DNA from: Aquila chrysaetos chrysaetos
Lineage: Eukaryota; Chordata; Aves; Accipitriformes; Accipitridae
Assembly (NCBI RefSeq): GCF_900496995.4
Contig: NC_044020.1
Location: 10,558,001-10,622,000 of the forward strand
Direction: 5' to 3'
DNA length: 64,000 bases
Below the pieces are notes generated by a model. That model ran no database searches, was not told the DNA's origin, and saw nothing but the letters and a program-made list of their open reading frames with translations. Made by a program: the position numbers and the translations under genes. Positions 38,462-50,032 of this stretch are shown one piece after another (position 1 is the stretch's first letter; each line of letters starts with the position of its first letter).

Positions 38462-40802
38462 GAACAGATACTAGGCGCTATGTAATTAGGACTTCGCTTA
38501 CTAGAGCAAAAGCGCTGCTGGTTCCCACAGGGAACAGTCATACAGCTGCACTGCTTTACTTAGTGACATCTCGCAACAATGGTTTCACTAGAGGATCTTA
38601 CATGCATAAAGCTTGAAAATTTGAAAGAAAGTTGGTACCTTAGAAATAATAGATTTTTTTTATATGTCACTTTTACAAGTATTAATCCAGAGCTTCATAA
38701 ATGCAAGAGCAGTGGAGGAAAAGAGAATTTGTCCTGTATCCATTTTCACTCAAACTGGAAATGCCATAGTCAGCGTCACTGTTTCCCCTGCATAGGCAGT
38801 TATCTCCACTGCTTGCCTATGGCAGGGTTCGAACATGATTGTCTGGGCATCTCAGTGCTACAGCTGCAGGTGTGAGGAGCACTCAGGAAGGCCTACCTGC
38901 ACAGGTTTCATTAGCACAGATAGAAGTAGCAGGAACACAGGTCTTCCCGGACTTATCATTATGAGACAAAAATCCTAGAGAGCTAGTGCCTGAACTGCTG
39001 CATGCCCAAGCATTTGTTGCCACTACATTTCGGGTGGAGTTCAGTTCCTTCCCTGTGTTTAGCACACCTACGAGGCTGGACTTCTCAGAGGACAAAGGCA
39101 CAAGGACAGCCCTGAAACTCCCTGAGAACAATATTGTACTTCTCTGACTCGTTAGGGCCTTTCCACTCCTCACTCCATTCCAATGTGGACATTGTATACT
39201 ATGAATTCAGGGAGTTTTAACATTGAAGAGAAAAGAAAATCTTGCAGCTTGTCTGTAAAAAAAAGAAAGGGTAGAACGTGTTACAAGAGGGTGTATTATT
39301 CATCTAAATTTGAGATCAAAACACCTGGATTTTTTGGAGCTACTTCAAATGTAGACTATGAAGTTCTCCCCCACCTATTCCTGTGTTACGCTGGGGCTGC
39401 TCCCTGCACCTAGCAGTACTGAAACAGTCTAAAGGGGAAACGTTCTTGTCTATTATTTAATGGCTGCAGATTACCCTCTTGTATCTCTGCTCAGCTGAAC
39501 TGCGGTAGTTTTGTGCTTCATGCCTTCTGCAACCACTTCACTTACAGCAAAAATACAAATATCTATGAAATGAGTCCTGGTTGCTTTCAAATGGACAATT
39601 TGCATTTCTGATTTAAAGAAAGAAACACACAGCTGTGACACCTCTTGTTTTCAGAACACAACACCACAGGGAAACCAAGCAATAAGGCAAGGCTGCAGTT
39701 GGCATTAATAAGCAATTGATTGCAAAAAGCAGAGGAAATTCTGACAATTAAATTGTTTTTTAATGGCAACTAAGTATGCTCACAGGAGGAGGTAGTGAGC
39801 TTTTCCAGTACAGATTGTTGGGGTAGTGAAGTACCAGGGAAATGTGAAAATGTCCAAAAATTAAACTGGACGGGGTGGTCATAAAGGCATCTGCTGATGA
39901 TTAATTCTATGAAGCTTTTTGACCAGTGTTTTTATACTACTGTAAGGCTGTATGGCATGCCAGGGCTTTGATTTCACTCTTAGTAGGAAAGGCACAAATT
40001 TCCATTGATGTCCATGAGTCAAGATAAGCCCATAAATACATAGGCTTATGCAACAGTGTATTCAGAATTACAAGGATTTAAACGTACTGTTTCTTGCTAG
40101 GAGTACAGGAATCAGCTTTCTAATACACTCCACAGCAGAGTGTGAGAACAGAAGGAAAAAAACCTATCACAGAAAAATGTTGACCAAAACTTTGAAATGT
40201 ATTGCAGCCAGAACAAAATGTTCCCAGTATGATTGGAGGAGGCAGCCTGTACCTCAGTGTTGCAAATACCGAGCAGTTGTATATAAAATGTTGTAGGATG
40301 GCAAAGCACTATGCTGAAAACCTCCAGACATAGGTCTGCACGGCCTTTTCAGGCACCTTTCACAGTGATCGTTGTGAAGCTTGGTAAATATTTAATTGGA
40401 AAAACCACCAAGGAATGCCTCCAAAACCCAGGAAGTACCGATGACAATTCTGCAAGTTATTTTTTTTCAGCCTGACTATACTGTACTCAGGCCCTAGCAC
40501 AGTGGGATCAAGCAATGTTGGAACTGTCATCTTGTTCTGTGAAAGAACCTGAATTCAGTTTCAGGTCCATAGCCTGAAAACAAAGTTATAAATATATGTA
40601 TTGCCAGGACACTGGGTGTCCCTCAGGCCAAGAAGTTCATTCTGAATGATCGTTTCCTCTCAAGGATGTTTTAACACTTGCAAAACATTTGTGGGGGCTT
40701 ATTTTAAAATTATTTTAAAGAGAGGAACCCTTACTAATTTGGTCTTGTATTTTCTACTTAGTAATAGCCAGGTCTTTTCCCGGAGATAACCATGGCTCGT
40801 TT

Positions 40803-40830
40803 TGTGTGTGTGTGTGTGTGTGTATGTGTG
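40803..40830 (+). repeat. (TG)n microsatellite abutting the SYT10 exon 3 splice acceptor
   Basis: Ten TG units (40803-40822) followed by TATGTGTG run straight into the CAG at 40831-40833. The only uninterrupted pyrimidines nearby are the TTTT just before the repeat. It therefore occupies the position of the polypyrimidine tract. Confidence 0.95.
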
Positions 40831-40833
40831 CAG

Positions 40834-41398
40834 GCACAATTCTTTCAGGAGGCACTTGCCAAGGCAGATGCAGGTGTCCAGTGTTGATTTTAACATGGGA
40901 ACAGATCCGATTTTGCAAAGGGGAGAGACAACAACCAGCATTGGGAGAATAAAACCGGAACTCTACAAACAGAAGTCTGTGGATTCTGATGGGCAACAAG
41001 AAGATGTGAAAACATGTGGAAAACTTAACTTCACTCTCCGGTATGATTATGAGAATGAACTTCTGGCTGTCACAATTGTCAAAGCCTTAGATCTGCCTGC
41101 TAAAGACTTCACAGGAACATCCGACCCCTACGTTAAGATTTATCTGCTTCCAGACAGGAAAAAGAAGTTTCAGACACGAGTTCACAGAAAGACATTAAAT
41201 CCTGTCTTTGATGAAACCTTTCAGTTTCCTGTAGCCTATGATCAACTCAGCAACAGGAAATTGCATTTCAGTGTTTATGATTTTGACAGATTTTCTAGAC
41301 ATGACATGATTGGGGAAGTTATTCTTGATAACCTTTTTGAAGTCTCAGATCTCTCCAGGGAAGCCAATGTATGGAAAGACATCCACTGTGCCACCACA
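40834..41398 (+). CDS. SYT10: SYT10 exon 3 (residues 170-358, linker and C2A domain)
   Basis: Begins with the base completing Arg170, then [13 protein letters not shown], and ends at ACA/GTAAGT in phase 0. It holds the end of the linker ([19 protein letters not shown]) and the complete C2A domain from about residue 233. All five canonical calcium ligands are visible: Asp261 and Asp267 in loop 1 ([13 protein letters not shown]), and Asp319, Asp321 and Asp327 in loop 3 ([10 protein letters not shown]). C2A should therefore bind calcium and acidic phospholipid. The linker is one residue shorter than human around 222-227. The acceptor is unusual: a (TG)10 microsatellite plus TATGTGTG stands directly before the CAG where a pyrimidine tract is expected. 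Confidence 0.97.
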
Positions 41399-44300
41399 GT
41401 AAGTAATGTGTTCCAAAACCATTAACATGATATTTTCGTTTCTCTTTTGTAGTTCGTGGCAGAGCATCCTGTTTATCAGCAGAGTCTGGAAGAAAAAAAA
41501 AGAAAAAGTTGACAATATTTTCCTTTGAGCATAGAGAATAAGATGCTTAGGAAGTTATAAAATTTAATTACTAAAAAATCTTTTTGGAACATACCGTCAC
41601 CCTTATGGCTCACTGTGCAAAAGTAAATTAGGTTTATTAATTAAATAGTACATCACAAAAGTCACTGCTTAACAAGAACAATTAACATTTTCCTGTAAGC
41701 AAAATACCCTGTCCTTCAAAATGACTATCTATTGAGGAACAGGGCCCATCCTCCTCTTGTTAGCAGATTTTCATAAGTTGGGAATCTTGTGAAGGAAGAG
41801 AGAGAGGCTAAAAATGCTTGAAGTCTGAAATGTTCATTGCTGGCTGCCCTGTGCTTAGGGTCCCCAGTAGATGTATCTGTGTTGCTGCTGGTTACTAGCA
41901 AAATTCAAGAGGCACAAGCAAGTACAGTTGGGAAATAGAAATTACTTGTTTATTGTTACAAGCAAGAAAAGGAGGCCTGTGCATGGATGACAGGATGGAT
42001 GACAGGCTACCAGTGGGAAAACCACAAGTCTCCAAACATTGTCTTTATTAACCTTGAAATCCAAACTCATCTTCCCTGGCTGGAATTTGGAGGCGGGGGG
42101 GAATATGAAATGTTTTGGTCTGGGGTTTTGGTTTTGGTGGTTTTTTAACTATTATGCTATTTATATAGAAGTTTTTCCGTCTCTTGTTCTGTGGAGATAT
42201 CCAAAACAGTCTGAGTCATCCCTGGGTTTGAGTATGGTCTGGTCTTCCACATCAGGGATGAGCAGAGGACAGAGCAGCAGTAGACTTCAGTGACAGAAGC
42301 TTCATACCATCCCTTCAGTAGAGCCAGAGACTTCCCATGCCTCTTTTCCCAAATGTTTTCATGCTGTTCATACCTGCTAGATAAGGAAGTCTAGGACTGC
42401 ATGACTAGGAGGACAAAGGACTGGTATTTCCTCATCAGTTTGAGCATAAGCAATGTGTTTCCTAAGGAAGGAGAAATATTAGGGAGCAGAGCATAGTGGA
42501 GACAGTTTTCAAATTTGAATTCACAAAAACAGCTATTTGTTTTGACTGCTGGGTCTACCAAACTAGTCTGAACAGCCTCTGGCACACCTCCAGAAAACCG
42601 CATCTGTGTACGCTTAGTGTGATCAAGCTCAGATTTCAGGTAAATTTAAGAATTGTGTTCTCAAGCTTAAAATTAGATCTGTGTTTAAGGTGTTGGAATA
42701 ATAGCCCAGTAACAATTTTTTTTTAATTTATTCTAGCTTTGATATTATCTGTAATACTTCAGTAATGATTTAAATGCTCACTGGTCCTTTGCAACAGGTA
42801 TGTGTGTGAGATTTTTAGCTGATAACTAGAATGGTTTCAGCAAATTAGAATCCCTGGACTGTTCATCACTGTTCTTGAGCAGATTGAAATGCCATACTAA
42901 ATTATGCAGTTGGGAGAGATACTGATATACATCTGGATGAAAATGGTTGCTAATCTTGGCGCTGAATTCTAATACAAGTCTCTTCCTCATGAGGGTTAGT
43001 ACATGCAGTTATAGTGCTTAATTCACTCTGCTGGTGTTTCACTATGTATGAAGTTTAAGAGAAAGCATGAAGGTTTTGGATTTCAGCCTTTCAGCCAGTA
43101 TAGTTTACAGTATTCTGTGTGTGTGAATAAGTTGTCTTCACTTTAACCATTAACAATAAACACATAAAATTGAGGTATCTTCTAGTATTGGGTGGCCGCA
43201 TCAGCTTTCACAAGCCTTACACTATTCTCAGAAAATTGTGTAAGAAACTGATAGAATAGATTTTTTCCTGGCAAAATGAAACCCTCCTATACGATGTCCT
43301 GTTAGTATATGTGCAGTGTGCTGCCTTGTGTTTTACTTCAGCTGTTTCATGTAGATTAAAATTGGTTAGTAATAAAGGTTTCTAGTTCTGCCATTTCAGA
43401 AACTGTAAGATGAGGGAGACAATCCTGCACAGGAATAAACAGTGCATAAGATGTTAATCTATGGGGAATCATAGTCTTAAGCACCAGTTCTAAAGTTTAC
43501 CAAAGTCACTAACTAGCAATTAAATAACTAACTAATGCTTGCCAGAGTCAACTGGACTTGGATTAAGCGTTGAAAATAAAGATCCAGCTGGTTCTACAGT
43601 TAGTGAAAAGTAACTGTACTCCAGGCAAGCATGCTCTGGTGTTCATAAAGAATCTTTAAAAAACAAACTGGCTGTCTCAGTGGAAAGGTCCTTACACAGT
43701 AGAGCATAGGAACCAAGATGCCATTCTGCAAATATATTTCTCTCATGCTTTTTCCTTCTTCACCTCTGCTCTGTTTTGTTGCATGTTCTGTGAAGTTTTT
43801 CAGTCTTTTGTTCAGACATGCTTCCTACACCCAGTGATTTGCTCACGGTGTTGCTAAATGATAGATGGTAGAAAATGGTAGAAGTGATAGATCAAAGGAT
43901 TGGTCCAAAACTTAAAAAACACAGCAGAAGTAGCCTCTCTTCAGCTTTGAGTCGTTTACATCTCTTCCATAGTCAAAAATTTTCTATTCAGAAGGTAGAG
44001 TGAGGCTAAAAATCATTCCTATTACTTGCTTGGAAAGAATCTATTTTTATGACACAAGGCTCTGCAGTCTCAGAGTTGAACACCTACCAGACAGATTTAC
44101 CAAAGAAATGCGCTGCAACATTTTACCAGTGAAGGAAGTTACCACAGGACATCAGGAAATTCTCTGCTATGCAAAGACTCTGTCAGTAGTTAACATCATT
44201 TTTAAAAAGATTTGCTGGCACATCCATAAATAGTTTTTATTTGGTACAGGAAATACAGTCTGGGGAAAAGCAGACTGGATGGTTGCACTGAGTCCTTTTG

Positions 44301-46064
44301 GCCGTAAAACCAATGACTCTGTGGGAATTTACAGTTTAAATACTTTTTTTTGCTCATAATAGTAATTTGAAACTATTTTATAGAAGTGTGGGATTGGCAC
44401 ACACACACGCTCATTTTTATTCTTACAGTTTTCAACCGTTGATATTTATTATCTTTTGTAGTTTGTATTTTGTTTCTTTAATTTTTCATTCATATCATTG
44501 TTTCTCTATTATATGTTGTGTTGAAAACCTACAGCTATCATGTAATATGTAGCATGTACCTGTTGTAAGTGCTAAAGCATTTTCATTTCTTAATGTTAAA
44601 TTATCATGGTAAATTTGTTGTAAAATCGGTTGTGGAAAAAAAGTATCCTCGATATCTGATAGTATTAATGTCCCTAAATTTTGCTTATACATGGGTGATT
44701 GAATTTTCAATAAATAATCCATCCTTCTGTTCGGTTGATTAATTAAAAAAAAGAAAAACTCAAGAGGCAGCTTTGGACCACCTGTGAAGGTTGTTCAGTA
44801 TATTGGAATACTGTAATTCTTAATACACTTCAGGAAATTAATTCATAACATAAGAGGAACAAGTAATATCAAATGGATTGTTTAGTCAACATATCTAGCT
44901 TCTGGTTTTGTGAAGTGCTTGTGAGTTTTGCATACATTTCTGAGGTTTTGTTGCTATCAAAATATACTGCATACTTTAAAAAAAGGAAACTCATTTATTG
45001 GAAATGCTAACAAGCACTTGAGTGCAAATATTCAGTGTTGTAAAATTGATTTGGCAAAAAGACCACCTCTTGTGATCTAACACTTTCTGGATGTAAAAGT
45101 TTAGTAACTTCCTATTACACTTTTTAAATTGATTGATTGCTTTGGAAATCTCCATAGTTTGCTGTTTCATAAGTGCATAAAAACTGGCACACTAGACCTT
45201 ACTCTGAGTAAGGCAACAGTAGTGTAGAGCTGACAAAGATAAGTCTTAATGATAGTCAAACTTTGAGGCCACATTATAAGGATTGTCCTATTTTCTAGTG
45301 TTCAAAGAGCAGCACTATCAGGAAATGTTTTATCACCAGCAATGTAGTGGACTATGCCCTACAGTTAGCCATCCTCATCAGAATGGACTTAGACTGTTAG
45401 TGTTTCTGGAAGTGTACATAAAAGCTTTAACACAATGTTAAATAGGTGTGAAAGAGTAAAGGCTTGTCAGTATAGAAACATTTATCATCTCTATAATGGG
45501 AACAGCCCCTTTAAAGCCAAGAATAGCTGGCACTTGTCATTTCTACTCAGGGCCAGTGATGTAAAGGATTCATGTGAACACCTGCTTCTGAGTAGATGAG
45601 AGAATACTCTGTGTCAGTCTTTACAGGAAACATGTTGAGGTTTTTCATTTAGGTTTGGGACTGCTGTAGGTCTGGGTGATAACTAGAAAAGATGATGAAC
45701 AAAGGGTGGGTTTCTGTCCAGTTACTGAAAGTGAGGAAGGTTTCTATTATTACTGAATATTTCTTTTTGTTTGAAATGAAAAATTATTGAAATATTCTGC
45801 TTTGCTAGAGGCAAACTACTACTTTCAGTACACCTTAAAAGTAAGAAATATTACATGAACAAAGAATATGGTTTCCTCAAGGGAAGTTAATATCTCTGTG
45901 TCCAGGTGGTACCCTGGTAGCTACGCGAAGGTGCACAGCTTGACTGACCTGCTGTGCCCTAAGTGCCCTCTGAGTTTCTCACTGCAAATAGTCTCTTTGC
46001 AGTCAAGGCATTGCTGCTTTGGAAGAGCATCTTTATACGGGAAGCCCCATACATTTTGGTTCGT

Positions 46065-46072
46065 TCACGTGA
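46065..46072. promoter_or_regulatory. Palindromic E-box TCACGTGA in intron 3
   Basis: A perfect 8-base palindrome of the USF/MITF/TFEB and CLOCK-type E-box, in a locally CpG-containing segment (GTTCACGTGACGG). Another CACGTG lies at 28788-28793 in intron 1. Single E-boxes are common, so function is uncertain. Confidence 0.3.
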
Positions 46073-48179
46073 CGGTAGATGCCACGGTTAGTTCACAGAA
46101 GTACCTCTGTTCTCAGCTGTTCTGAAGCAGCAGTGGGCTTCCTCGCTGCCTGGCAAGATGAAACTACCCCCCTGGTGCACAAGACAGATGGTTATGTACA
46201 GAGGGAGTGACAAAAGAAGCACCCAGGAGGCTTCCCGGGGTGCTATTGAGAGCATTCAACCTGCTGGACCCAGCGTGCTATCTCAGGGAGTCCTCTCTAT
46301 GCAATCAGGGCTGCAATCAGCAGCTGCGCTTACCCAGAGCAATCAGGATGCCGGGTGAAAACAAGTATGAGGCCTCCACAAGCGAAAGACACAGGCATTA
46401 CAAAGCACCAGGCCCCACGGCTTCCATACTGTCTTCCACAGAGGCAAGAACAAACACAAACCCCATTGATTCATTTCCCAGGACAACAGCTCGATCAATA
46501 AGTGGTGCTGGGAGGAAGAAAAAGAGCTGGATTTGACATGCAAAGAATGACAGGAGAGGAAAATAAATATTAGCTGTGGGGACAAGGTTTGCAAAGGAAA
46601 ATCCCCTTGAGAGCTGGTAGAATTAGCTCTCCAGTTTGAGCTTCATGTAGCTTTTGACAATTTCTGTGATAGCATAAATATCATCAAATTCTAAATGCAT
46701 AGATGAGAAAACAGACAGACTAGTAGATTTCTGCACTGCTCTCTCCTATCATTCTTTTAACTCTTGATCTATACTTCAAAAACAGAAATATCTTAATACA
46801 GTCTTAGCTAACTGTCTGAGGGGACAGGTTTCCCTCTTCTTTTCTTTCCATCCAACTCCCAACATTTATCATTATGTTTCATTTTATCCCTGATTCTTGA
46901 ACCTTGAGGTCAATAGTTTTTATTGGAAAGCAGGAATACACATAATGTGCTTCTAAACAGAACAAGAAAAAGAGAGAGAGAGAAATCTGCCCTTTGGGGG
47001 AATTACCTTCCTGCAGTATTCAAGTAATCCGAAGGTCAGCCAATGCATTTTTCTTTAAACTTGCATACTATACAGAAAAGCAATTTTCAGGGTGACTAAA
47101 GGAAACAGCTAAAAGTCTAGGAATGTAAATGCCTGAATAAATTCTTTGATATCTAGGAAATTATTATTAGTTGATACAGATGCTTACTCAAAATACAGCA
47201 GGCAAATGAAGAGAAAAAAATTTGCAAATGTCTTGTTTAGGAAACAAGTACAAAATAAATATCTGCCAACCTTAGTATTTTTGCTATGCTAATCTCACAT
47301 GTAATCTTTAAAACATCATTTAAATTACAATTAATAGGAAAGTAGTTCTGGATATTAAAATTGATATTAAGAATAAAAATTATTACTTACTGTGGATTAT
47401 GATAATCTGAATGATAATGAAAGTAACAACAAGGAAGTTTTGAGGGGATTTCATTTCTAATGCAGTATTAATTATGCAAATACTTGCATTTTTAACCATG
47501 AAAATTAATGACACACTAGTAACAATAAAAGCGTATAAAGTTTTTAGTTCCAGTAACATTTATGTAGCTCATTGTAAGAATCCATAGCGAGTTGCTCTTT
47601 TAAGACTTTGTTTGAATTGCAAAACTTGAAAAACAAGTGGAAAAGAAGAAGAAGAAACAAGCATCAGTAAAAAAATGGCCTAGAGTTCATTTGTGATCAA
47701 AAAAAGATGCAAAGATGATACTTTATTTCATATATCAGCTCCCTATAAGCTTTTCACTCCGGCTGGCATAGGAAACCAGTTAAGATCTTGGATTATAGGA
47801 GGGAAACTATGGAAGTTCTTACGCTGTCAGTATAGTGAGTAAATAATTTCTCCTATTCATTTCAGGATTAGGGGTGGTAATATGTGAGAAGAAACTACCC
47901 TGAACATGGAAGGTTCTCTAACTTCCTCACTGAATTTGTGGAGGTTCTTAGCTAAAAGTTGTCTCTTCTATTGAATTTAATGGAAACAACTGGGAAAATT
48001 AATTGGAGTAAGGGACAGCAAAGCTTTCTCCAGCAACAACAGTTCTAAAACCTCAATCAGGGTAATTGATGCTCCCCTGCAAGGGCTTCAGACTTCTCCT
48101 CACATCCCTCCCCTGTTTATCCATATTGTGAGTAGGGAGCACAGCCTCTGTAGAATGCTGCTACTTCTACTGCCCCTTC

Positions 48180-48796
48180 TTCTAGAGGGGAAGGCGACTC
48201 TCCTCCTCTGCTCCCCTCTGGTGAGACCCCACCTGCAGTACTGCGTCCAGCTCTGGGGCCCCCAACATAAGAAGGACATGGAGCTGTTGGAGCGAGTCCA
48301 GAGGAGGGCCACCGAGATGATCAGAGGGCTGGAGCACCTCTCCTATGAGGAAAGGCTGAGAGAGTTGGGGTTGTTCAGCCCGGAGAAGAGAAGGCTCCGG
48401 GGACACCTTAGAGCAGCCTTCCAGCACCTAAAGGGGACCTACAAGGAAGACGGAGAGGGACTTTTTACAAGGGCATGTAGTGACAGGACAAGGGGTAATG
48501 GCTTTAATCAAAAGAGGGTAGATTTAGATTAGGTGTAAGGAAGAAGTTCTTCACTGTGAGGGTGGTGAGGCAGTGGATCAGGTTGCCCAGAGAAATTGTG
48601 GATGCCCCATCCCTGGAAGTGTTCCAGGTCAGGTTGGATGGGACCTTGAGCAACCTGGTCTAGTGGAAGGTGTCCCTGCCCATGGCAGAGGGGGTTGGAA
48701 CTAGGTGATCTTTAAAGGCCCTTCCAACCCAAACCATTCCATGATTCTATGGATTTCTATGATTCTACAGAATCTAGAATTCTATGATTCTACAGG
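48180..48796 (+). mobile_element. CR1 LINE 3' fragment (5'-truncated), sense within SYT10 intron 3
   Basis: The translated segment [20 protein letters not shown] and the following [20 protein letters not shown] are the C-terminal reverse-transcriptase end of CR1 ORF2. The 3'UTR includes GGTGATCTTTAAAGG and CCTTCCAACCCAAACCATTC, and ends in imperfect ATTCTATGATTCTA repeats near 48740-48796, the hallmark CR1 tail. The frame stays open to 48532, but that is only the tail of the reverse transcriptase and cannot be active. The 5' edge is approximate. Such truncations result from incomplete reverse transcription. Confidence 0.95.
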
Positions 48797-49952
48797 CATA
48801 AGTGTGAAAATGAGAGCACTGGTGTCCATTGGGTCTGATAACAAAAAAAAAATAGAATACGGACCTTTTTTCATCTGACTTTGCCAACTCCTGGACTGAT
48901 TTCCGAAGAGCCCATAAAGCAGGGAATGTGGACAGATCCTTGGTAACCTAATGGAAAAAATTACTAGCACATCCACTCAGGTGTGGCAGCTTGTGTGGGG
49001 TGAGAATTTCGCTATTAGAAGAATCTGTATTCTGTAGCTAAAAAAAATCCATGTTCATCTGAATAGCTGACATATGCATTTGAGATTGGTGTTTTCTTTG
49101 TTCTATTTTGTTCTAGCATTGCCGTATCAGCAAATGGATTGGATAGTGAGGTAAACTGGAAGCCATAAAAATAACTGAAGCTGGTATAGCACTTACCACT
49201 AGTCCAGATCCTTCATTCTGTATGATGGCTTGTGTACGCAAAAGAGAAATAAATGAAGAAGAGATGTTCAGTACCAACAAGTTCTTCCTTTTGCATTAGT
49301 GCAGCTGTGCTTGATGGTTTTTTTTCTGTATCCGTTATTGGTAGTCAGTGGGGGGGAATCATTATGAGCAACTGTAAAGCTAGCTGTTAATTGAAATCTA
49401 AGTTTAATTTAAGAAGAAAAAAAAAACCCTCAAAATAGGCATAGGAAAGAGATAAAATTTCATGGGAGTTACTTAATATGATACATGTAAGAGAATCTGA
49501 AGCATAGTTAAAAATATGCATGAATGGCAACCACTAAGTCCAGGCTTGTGTCTGCTGAGCTGTGTTTTTTTGAGGTGGACTGTACTGCAGACGTGATTGT
49601 TGAGGGCAGTCTGTGCCTTGGCTTCCTCAGATTTGCTTGTACTGAAGGGTTCCTGTCAGATGACTTGTATGAACTTAATTATCTAGTGTATTATAAAGTG
49701 GGAAAAATACAAATTTTCTAGAGCACTGGGATCCTGAAGTAATTTCAATCCTCTTTTTAAATCTCAATTAAAATCAATAATAATTAGGATCCAGGGCATT
49801 TTAAAATGTCACTCGTGATAATCAATGTGGTAGACAAAGACTGCCATGAGAAGTTTAAAAGCTAAGCCTTACTTTGTTCATTATCTAGGTCTGAACCGGT
49901 GTTTTCAGCTCCAAATTCATGAACCTCTGGTGCTCAAGCTAACAAAAAAAAC

Positions 49953-49976
49953 GGGGGGGGGGGGGGGGGGGGGGGG
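49953..49976 (+). repeat. Homopolymer run of 24 G in intron 3
   Basis: Preceded by an A-rich stretch and followed by AAATGG. In the sense transcript it would be a G-quadruplex-prone RNA tract. Exact length is uncertain for the usual homopolymer reasons. Confidence 0.9.
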
Positions 49977-50014
49977 AAATGGTGATATCCCAATACCCAG
50001 TCTCTGATACTATC

Positions 50015-50032
50015 ATATATATATATATATAT
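50015..50032. repeat. (AT)9 microsatellite in intron 3
   Basis: A perfect dinucleotide AT tract 39 bases after the 24-G run, so two unstable simple repeats sit together. Confidence 0.9.

Larger units (their letters stand above)
34867..40833 (+). other. SYT10: SYT10 intron 2 (6.0 kb)
   Basis: Donor GTAAGT; the acceptor is the TG repeat plus CAG; the intron splits codon 170. It contains the A20 tract, the motif cluster near 38.4 kb and an 8-base perfect inverted repeat GGAACTAT/ATAGTTCC at 37497-37521. No coding exon was found. Confidence 0.9.

Noticed and set aside
40802..40833. Open frame extending upstream of exon 3 with alternating Cys-Val
   Set aside because: This is the TG microsatellite read in frame; the acceptor CAG and the SYT10 phase show that coding begins at 40834.
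48128..48532. 134-codon + strand open frame as a possible gene
   Set aside because: It is the remnant 3' end of CR1 ORF2 with a CR1 3'UTR and tail immediately after it.
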